DNA of 12,053 nucleotides from positions 1 through 12,053 of the forward strand of contig CALMAV010000540.1 of NCBI GenBank assembly GCA_937859895.1. Reading direction: 5' to 3'. Positions 7,137-12,053 of the stretch are shown one piece after another. Numbering within the stretch: the first letter of the stretch is position 1; each line of letters opens with the position of its first letter. The notes under the pieces are model-generated. The model made no database searches, was not told the DNA's origin, and worked only from the letters and a program-made list of their open reading frames with translations. This DNA comes from an uncultured Bryobacterales bacterium. GTDB lineage: Bacteria > Acidobacteriota > Terriglobia > Bryobacterales > Bryobacteraceae. The position numbers and the translations under genes are program-made.

Positions 7137-7145
7137 TCGCAAAGA

Positions 7146-9401
7146 TTAGGCCCAGCTAAAGCCACTCTTCACCAGTGGCAGCGTTCTGATTCGCTGCCCG
7201 CTGGCAGCAAAAATTGCGTTGCACACTGCTGGAATAACGGGAGGCAATGCTGGTTCGCCCAGGCCTGTCGGCGGATGGTCAGTTGCCAGGAAATGCACTT
7301 CGATCTGCGGAGCTTGCTTAATCCGCAGCAGCCCGTGCTTGTCGTAGTTGGTCTGCTCCACCCGGCCTTGCGCCAAAGTAATTTGCTGGTTCATCATCTC
7401 ACTCAAGCCGTCGATGACGCCGCCTTGCACCTGAGCTTGAGCACCGCTCGGGTTCACAATCTGGCTGCCGACATCGCCCACCACCCAGATCTTATTGACT
7501 TTGATTTTGTTGCCGGCCAGCACCGTGACTTCCGCGACGTGCGCAAAGTAGCCCTGGAAGCTGTAATGAAACGCAACGCCCATAGCCGTGCCTTTGGGCA
7601 GGTTTCGCTTGCCCCATCCGGATTTTTCGGCCACCATCTGCAAAGCGCCCCGCATGCGCTCCACGTCATAGGACTCATGTTTGGCGTCCGACGGCTTGGA
7701 GCCCGGTTCGTTCTCCACCTTCGGCTTAGCAGCGGCGGCGACCATTTCCTTGTGTGGCTCGCCCAGCAACTGCAGCCGAAACTCAACCGGGTCCTTGCCC
7801 GCTGCATGGGCCAGTTCATCAATGAATGACTGGAATACGAAACACTGCGAATTTGCGCCGGGTGCACGCAAGGCGCCGGTCCGCACTTGCAGCGGCATCA
7901 TCGTCGAGCCGATCTGAAAGTTCGGAACGAAGCCGGAGGGGAACTCGGTAGGCGCAATGGCTGCTGCGGGCGAGTACTTTTCGCCATCGCCGTAGCTGAC
8001 GAAATGATTGCTCCAGGCAATAATTTTACCGTTCGTGTCTACGCCACCCTTAAGGTAATGGAATCCGCCGGGCCGGTAGTAGTCGTGCGTCATGTCATCT
8101 TCGCGTGACCAGATCAGCTTTACCAGTACACCAACCTGCTTTGCGATGGTGGCAACATCCACTACGAAGTCGTTATTCAATCCACGACCGAACGAGCCGC
8201 CTGCCCGCAAGAGGTGCAGCGTGATGTCGTCCTCTTTCATTCCGAGGCTTTTCGCAACCAGTGCGCGCCCGCTCCCTGGAGTTTGGCTCGTGGTCCAGAT
8301 CTCCATCTTGCCATCTTTATAGAGCGCACTCGAGTTGCGTGGCTCTAGCGGCGCGTGCGAGATGAACGGGTACTCGTAGGCCGCTTCCAGTTGCTTGTTT
8401 GAGCTCTTCAGCCCGTTCTCAATATCCCCGGCATTGCGCAGCACCTTGGCCGGCTTCTCCTTGCTGATCTGCGCTGCTTTCGATGCAAACTCAGCACTGC
8501 TTTGCGACGCCCCGGGACCCTCGTCCCACTTTACGTTCAGCTTTTTACGAGCCGTTTGCGCTTGCCACCACGTGTCAGCAACGATCGCCACGCCACCCTC
8601 ACGCCCCGGTTCGCCATCCAGCACCGGGCCCAGCTTCACCTGGCTTTCGATGATGAACGCATGCTTGACTCCTGGCATAGCCTTCACTTCATCCAGGTTC
8701 GCCGTAACGACTTTGCCCCCGAACACCGGGCACTTCTGATAGGTAGCGTAGAGCATGCCCGGCATCGTGAAGTCCATGCCGAAGCTTGGCTGGCCTGTGA
8801 TGATCTTCGGCACATCTACGCCGGGCGTCCACTGCCCGATGATGCGGTAATCCTTCTGCTCCTTGAGCTTCAGCGTTTTCAGATCAGGCACTGGCATCTG
8901 CGCCGCTGCCGTTGCTAATTCGCCATAGCCCAGGGAGCGATCGGTCGAGCGGTGGTAAACGCGACCGTGCGAGGCATAACACTCGTTCTCCGGAACGCTC
9001 CAGTTCTTGGCTGCCGCAGCGATCAGCATCTGCTTACCGGCTGCACCCATCTGCCGCATGGGAATCCAATTGTTCGAAGCTGCGCGGCTACCGCCGGTGA
9101 ACTGGTTGCCGTACTTTGCATCCAGGTCAGCTTGCTCTACCTTGACGGATTTCCAATCCACTTCCAATTCTTCAGCAATCAACATGGGCAGCATGTTGCG
9201 GATGCCCTGCCCGATCTCGGGATTGCGCGATACCAGTGTCACTGTGCCATCCGGCGCAATCTTGATGAACGACCCAGGGGCCAGAGTCGGCTGGGCTTGC
9301 TGGCCCTGTTGTGCCGATGCTTTTGAACCTCCAAACGCCAGGGCAAAACCACCGCCGGCCAAAGCTGTAACTCGGAGAAACGAACGTCGACTGACCTGCA
9401 T
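7146..9401 (-). CDS. iorB: Xanthine dehydrogenase-family molybdopterin-binding subunit (isoquinoline 1-oxidoreductase beta-like)
   Basis: The 751-residue catalytic subunit of a molybdenum hydroxylase, which inserts oxygen from water into an aldehyde or N-heterocycle. A twin-arginine signal (SRRSFLR, residues 4-10, then LAGGGFALAFGG) sends it to the periplasm. Family motifs are present in order: GIGQGIRNMLPMLIAEEL-type start (about 63-80), HAPLEPRNSSA (349-359), AGGSFGRGLNNDFVVDV (400-416), and the C-terminal GLGEPALPPVIPA, with Glu716 as the expected catalytic base. Length and single-chain Tat form match IorB-type subunits rather than cytoplasmic XdhB. The gene follows the iron-sulfur gene by 2 nt. 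The start ATG has AAGGAAG about 11 nt upstream, one of the few good ribosome binding sites in the window. The substrate is unknown. The gene symbol is given by resemblance. Confidence 0.93.
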   Translation of the reverse strand: MQVSRRSFLRVTALAGGGFALAFGGSKASAQQGQQAQPTLAPGSFIKIAPDGTVTLVSRNPEIGQGIRNMLPMLIAEELEVDWKSVKVEQADLDAKYGNQFTGGSRAASNNWIPMRQMGAAGKQMLIAAAAKNWSVPENECYASHGRVYHRSTDRSLGYGELATAAAQMPVPDLKTLKLKEQKDYRIIGQWTPGVDVPKIITGQPSFGMDFTMPGMLYATYQKCPVFGGKVVTANLDEVKAMPGVKHAFIIESQVKLGPVLDGEPGREGGVAIVADTWWQAQTARKKLNVKWDEGPGASQSSAEFASKAAQISKEKPAKVLRNAGDIENGLKSSNKQLEAAYEYPFISHAPLEPRNSSALYKDGKMEIWTTSQTPGSGRALVAKSLGMKEDDITLHLLRAGGSFGRGLNNDFVVDVATIAKQVGVLVKLIWSREDDMTHDYYRPGGFHYLKGGVDTNGKIIAWSNHFVSYGDGEKYSPAAAIAPTEFPSGFVPNFQIGSTMMPLQVRTGALRAPGANSQCFVFQSFIDELAHAAGKDPVEFRLQLLGEPHKEMVAAAAKPKVENEPGSKPSDAKHESYDVERMRGALQMVAEKSGWGKRNLPKGTAMGVAFHYSFQGYFAHVAEVTVLAGNKIKVNKIWVVGDVGSQIVNPSGAQAQVQGGVIDGLSEMMNQQITLAQGRVEQTNYDKHGLLRIKQAPQIEVHFLATDHPPTGLGEPALPPVIPAVCNAIFAASGQRIRTLPLVKSGFSWA

Positions 9402-9403
9402 AG

Positions 9404-9874
9404 CTAGGCCACTTCCTTTCCGGCACCGGCCGCTGCTTTATGGATCGCCTCGCGCACCCGGGTATAAGTTCCGCATCGGCAGACATTGCCGTTCATAGCT
9501 GCATCAATATCGGCGTCGGTCGGCTTGGGGTGCTTCACTAGCAATGCAGCAGCGGCCATAATCTGCCCGGACTGGCAGTACCCGCATTGCGGCACGTCAA
9601 TCTCCTTCCAGGCAATCTGAAGGGGATGGTTGCCATCCGGCGAGAGGCCTTCAATGGTGGTAATTTGTGCGTTGGCAGCGCTGCCTAGTGGCGTCAAACA
9701 GGAACGAACAGGCTGACCACCAAGGTGTACCGTACACGCCCCGCATTGGCCAATGCCGCAACCATACTTGGTTCCGACTAAATTCATCACGTCTCGCAGC
9801 ACCCACAAAAGGGGTGTATCCGGAGATGCATCGACGGTTTGCGCCCGTCCATTCACAGTCAGATTAATGGCCAT
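9404..9874 (-). CDS. iorA: (2Fe-2S)-binding subunit of the molybdenum hydroxylase (IorA/CoxS type)
   Basis: The 156-residue small subunit carries electrons from the molybdenum site through two [2Fe-2S] clusters. The N-terminal plant-ferredoxin-like domain has Cys39, Cys44, Cys47 and Cys59 (YGCGIGQCGACTVH). The C-terminal four-helix domain has Cys97, Cys100, Cys132 and Cys134 (CGYCQSGQ and NVCRCGTYTR). All eight ligands are intact and the length is normal. It has no export signal of its own, so it probably travels folded with the Tat-bearing large subunit, as known for related periplasmic enzymes. It is first in the operon, with its stop 2 nt before the large subunit's ATG. No flavin subunit, cytochrome partner or XdhC-like maturation gene is in the window. 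Confidence 0.95.
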   Translation of the reverse strand: MAINLTVNGRAQTVDASPDTPLLWVLRDVMNLVGTKYGCGIGQCGACTVHLGGQPVRSCLTPLGSAANAQITTIEGLSPDGNHPLQIAWKEIDVPQCGYCQSGQIMAAAALLVKHPKPTDADIDAAMNGNVCRCGTYTRVREAIHKAAAGAGKEVA

Positions 9875-9898
9875 AGTTCAATTTGCCTAGTCCTATCT

Positions 9899-9928
9899 AA
9901 AATACGCCTACCCGATGCTGGACAGCAA
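9899..9928 (-). promoter_or_regulatory. Possible sigma-70 promoter of the molybdenum hydroxylase operon
   Basis: On the minus strand TTGCTG (9923-9928) and TATTTT (9899-9904) are separated by 18 nt. The -10 element lies 24 nt before the small subunit ATG. Each hexamer matches the consensus at four of six positions, so this is only a candidate. Confidence 0.25.
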
Positions 9929-10045
9929 TTGGAGAGTCAACGCTGCCTTTGCCACTCGTCTAATAGTCCAGGAGCGAGCCAATCTAATTCTACTGGCAGC
10001 TTCCCTAGCCGGAGTGTCGTCTGGGCGGAAAGCGACCAGCCTAAG

Positions 10046-10067
10046 GGATTAATGCTTCTGTTAATCC
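10046..10067. repeat. Small stem-loop between permease and molybdenum hydroxylase genes
   Basis: GGATTAA (10046-10052) and TTAATCC (10061-10067) are exact reverse complements around an 8-nt loop, about 40 nt beyond the permease stop on the minus strand. The stem is AT-rich and weak and has no T-tract, so termination is uncertain. The rest of 9875-10104 shows no gene. Confidence 0.3.
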
Positions 10068-10104
10068 ACCGGCCTACGCACCCTTGAGCCAGCCGCTAGG
10101 CATC

Positions 10105-11420
10105 TTAAGCGCGTAACGACCGGGCTTCATCCGGAATGCGATCAGCCACTCGACGAGCCCACAGCCAGTTCGCAAAGCCAATAAGCGCCGTCATGCTCAT
10201 CAAGGCAACCTGCCGGGGTTCCAGCTGAGTTAGGAGCGTAGCTGAGAGCAGGATGCCGAGCACGGCAAGGGTAGGCCCGAAGGGTACACGAAATGCCGGC
10301 GCGTCAGGCTGCACTTGCCTAAGTCGAAGAAGAGCCGCACAGGTAGCTGAATAGAAAATTACCAGAGCGCCGGCCGTGATAGCCACTGCGTAAAGAAAGG
10401 TCCCCGTCAGAGCTAACAGGAAGACAGCGATGCCATACAGCAGTATGCCCGCCGAGGGAGTCTGAAAGCGGGGATGGAGCCGGCCCAGCCACTGTGGGCA
10501 GTCGCCCTCTTCAGCCATCGAGACGGGAAGGCGCGGCGCATTCAGAAACGCTCCTGAGATCCAGCCATAGGTAGAAATCATGACCGCAACGGCAATAAAC
10601 AAGCCGCCGTTATGCCCTAACAAAACAGATGCGGTGTCGACAGCCGGGTGATTGCTCGGGTTGGTTCCAATTGTCAGAACAATGGCGAATTGCAGCAGGA
10701 AGTAAGCAGCACCAGAGATGCCCAACCCAAGGCTGAGAGCAAACGGTAACGCCCGGCGTGGCTGCTGCACCTCTCCGGTTGGCACTAAGGCGTCCTCCCA
10801 TCCGCTGTATGAGAAGACCAGAATCAACAGCACCTTAAGCCAATTGTTGAGGGTGGGAGCAACCTCTTGCGTCCCAAGATGCTGCACTCTCGTTCCGGCT
10901 GCCATCACCAGCGCAAGTCCGACCACAATGGCCATAGGTAACAACTTCGCAACGGTCAGCAGCAGGCTAAGGCGTGCACCCTGGCGTACGCCGAGGTAAT
11001 TTGCCACCATCGGAATACTAACAATCAAGAGGAGAACAATCGCTCGGGGCCAAGGAGCCGCAACGGCCGGGACCAACGGTTGCAGGTAGTTGAGAAACAG
11101 ATTTGCTCCCGCGGCGCCGCCACCCACGATGGCGAGCAACCAGAACCACCCAATCTGGAGTCCTACTAATCGCCCGAAGGTCCGCCGGGAGTAAAGGTAC
11201 ATGCCGCCAGGCTCAGAAAACTGAGAAGCAACCTCCGCAATCGGAAGCATAATGACTGCCATAGCGATGGCTGCGACGATCATGGCCACCGGACTTGAGC
11301 GCCCAACCAAGTGGATGGCCTCGGACGAAACTCCGTAAATACCACTTCCGATGATGCTGTTAATGACAAGAGCGGTCAGAGTCCAGCGGCCAATGGAGCG
11401 GAGCGGAGCGGAGCTTTCAT
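10105..11420 (-). CDS. APC-superfamily amino acid permease, frameshifted or phase-OFF at its 5' end
   Basis: An inner-membrane permease of the amino acid/polyamine/organocation (LeuT-fold) type, about 12 membrane segments. The uninterrupted frame is 10105-11427. The first standard start in it is TTG 11310 (401 residues), which would omit membrane segment 1. That segment, GRWTLTALVINSIIGSGIYG (encoded about 11332-11391), carries the conserved unwound GSGIYG motif of the substrate site. Further motifs include PIAEVASQFSEPGGMYLYSRR, FSYSGWEDALVPTGEVQQPRRALP and AEEGDCPQWLGRLH. ATG 11420, and in frame with it ATG 11450, lie just upstream but in another frame, separated by four GGAGC copies. With three copies the protein would begin MKAPLRSIGRWTL and have 436 residues. 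As written, ATG 11420 runs to a TGA after 14 codons. A rare ATT start at 11394 is an alternative. Confidence 0.85.
11395..11414. repeat. Pentanucleotide tandem repeat, four copies of GGAGC, at the permease 5' end
   Basis: Four uninterrupted perfect copies of GGAGC (GCTCC on the coding strand) occupy these 20 bases. A fifth GGAGC stands alone at 11421-11425. The array sits between the upstream ATG (11420) and the codons for the permease's first membrane segment. A change of one 5-nt unit shifts the frame. Three or six copies would put ATG 11420 in frame, while four (as here) or five would not. It could act as a slipped-strand phase-variation switch. Confidence 0.8.
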
Positions 11421-11430
11421 GGAGCGCTTA

Positions 11431-11600
11431 GTGTAACAAGAAAAAGCCATGGTTACTTACCGCAGTAAGCTTCCTAAAAGACTTAAAAAAATATATACAT
11501 TCATGTAGGTTAGTGATTAAACTTACAGACAAATTAAATAAGTCTTTCTTAATCCTAAGAAGGTTTATTAGCGGGGTAGGCCTTGTCTATCTTTTTGTTT
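11431..11600. promoter_or_regulatory. AT-rich divergent promoter region between permease and MOSC genes
   Basis: This gap is clearly richer in A and T than its surroundings, especially 11475-11570, which includes a run of seven A followed by TATATA. It must hold the promoters of the divergent permease and MOSC genes. A stem-loop CTTTCTTA/TAAGAAGG lies at 11544-11563 with a 4-nt loop (one G-T pair), and CTTAC/GTAAG pairs at 11456-11469. No confident promoter hexamers or regulator site were assigned. Confidence 0.4.
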
Positions 11601-12053
11601 ATGCTGCTCAGCCAAATCTATATCTACCCAATCAAGTCAGCACGGGGCATTGCACTAAACGAAGTCTCGGTTCAGACACGCGGACCGGCCCATGACCGGA
11701 GTTGGATGCTGGTGGACGACGCTGGTCTGTTCCTGTCACAGCGCCGGGCTGGACGTATGGCGTGGATTACCCCACGATTCGAAGGCGATGATCTTCTCGT
11801 AGAAGCTCCGGGGATGCCGCCCCTTCACGTTCGGCCCTGGCGCGGAAAAGGCGATTGGGTTGAGGCTCAGATCTGGGACAGCCACCTGCGACTTCCGCAT
11901 CCAGATTCTCGCTACGACGAATGGTTTAGCGCCGTTTTAGGCCAGTCATGCCGGCTGGTGTATCTGCCCCAAGACGTTTTGCGGCCCGTGGAGCCTCCGT
12001 TCGATGGCGCAGGCTCCACAGTTAGCTTGTCCGATGGCTTTCCTCTGCTAGTG
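11601..12053 (+). CDS. MOSC-domain protein, N-terminal beta-barrel part (runs off the window)
   Basis: The first 151 codons of a protein continue past the window end. The opening IYIYPIKSARGIALNEV (residues 6-22) and AHDRSWMLVDDAGLFLSQRR (30-49) are hallmarks of the MOSC N-terminal beta-barrel domain (YcbX/mARC-like and Moco sulfurase C-terminal proteins). EAPGMPPLHV (72-81) and VSLSDGFPLLV (141-151) fit too. Such proteins bind molybdenum cofactor or transfer sulfur to it. Many reduce N-hydroxylated compounds. The cysteine-bearing MOSC domain itself would lie beyond the window. ATG 11601 is the first ATG after an in-frame TAG at 11577; TTG at 11583 and 11595 are alternatives, and no good ribosome binding site is seen. 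The nearby molybdenum hydroxylase makes a cofactor-related role plausible, though the genes are not in one operon. Confidence 0.9.
   Translation, partial: MLLSQIYIYPIKSARGIALNEVSVQTRGPAHDRSWMLVDDAGLFLSQRRAGRMAWITPRFEGDDLLVEAPGMPPLHVRPWRGKGDWVEAQIWDSHLRLPHPDSRYDEWFSAVLGQSCRLVYLPQDVLRPVEPPFDGAGSTVSLSDGFPLLV

Larger units (their letters stand above)
6740..7145. other. 406-nt convergent intergenic region with two stem-loops
   Basis: This region separates the ends of two convergent genes. It holds two perfect inverted repeats (6984-7011 and 7099-7136) and a possible short minus-strand reading frame (6955-7095), listed separately. A plus-strand frame starting TTG 6736 and overlapping the glycosidase stop gives LNVLIIGRDQQGNRIV and further residues, but it has no domain I recognise. 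No RNA gene was recognised. Confidence 0.5.

Noticed and set aside
7275..7829. 184-codon plus-strand ORF
   Set aside because: It lies wholly antisense to the molybdopterin subunit gene, which has clear family motifs. This one has none.
11513..11695. 60-residue plus-strand ORF before the MOSC gene
   Set aside because: It overlaps the MOSC start in a different frame, and the MOSC frame encodes recognisable family motifs across the overlap.
1..12053. CRISPR array, insertion sequence or defence system
   Set aside because: No regularly spaced repeats, transposase, nuclease or other defence-type genes were seen.

Overview
The window reads as a stretch of chromosome from a GC-moderate, Gram-negative-type bacterium, with mostly short intergenic gaps. 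The best guess is an Acidobacteriota-like soil organism. The clues are a TonB-dependent receptor with an N-terminal carboxypeptidase-regulatory-like domain, Tat-exported enzymes and a general lack of strong Shine-Dalgarno sites. This placement is inference, because no marker gene is present.

Layout, left to right. Positions 1-55 are the 3' part of a tRNA-Gly(GCC) cut by the window edge. A gene-free leader follows (56-414) that holds a perfect 13-bp inverted repeat. Next is a Fiu/PiuA-like TonB-dependent siderophore receptor (415-2814, +). It converges, with a 3-nt gap, on a secreted protein of unknown function (2818-3600, -). That gene is divergent, with only 36 nt between starts, from an SRPBCC-fold protein (3637-4143, +). 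The SRPBCC gene converges on an epoxide-hydrolase-like alpha/beta hydrolase (4165-5034, -), which is divergent by 34 nt from a Tat-exported, alpha-galactosidase-like protein (5069-6739, +). A 406-nt convergent gap (6740-7145) contains two perfect stem-loops and a possible small ORF.

The right half holds a molybdenum hydroxylase operon on the minus strand. A two-[2Fe-2S] subunit (9404-9874) lies 2 nt ahead of a Tat-exported molybdopterin-binding subunit (7146-9401), the layout of isoquinoline 1-oxidoreductase-type enzymes (IorA/IorB). Upstream is an APC-superfamily permease (-, ending at 10105). Divergent from it, across an AT-rich gap, is the 5' part of a MOSC-domain protein (11601 to the window end), a family tied to molybdenum cofactor chemistry. 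It runs off the window edge.

The most striking observation is at the 5' end of the permease gene. Its conserved first membrane segment, including a GSGIYG motif, is encoded upstream of every standard in-frame start codon. Two ATGs just further upstream are in another frame, and four perfect tandem copies of GGAGC separate them from the gene. Removing exactly one 5-nt copy would join ATG to the permease frame and give a normal-looking N-terminus. This suggests a pentanucleotide phase-variation switch caught in the OFF state, or a frameshift mutation or assembly error.
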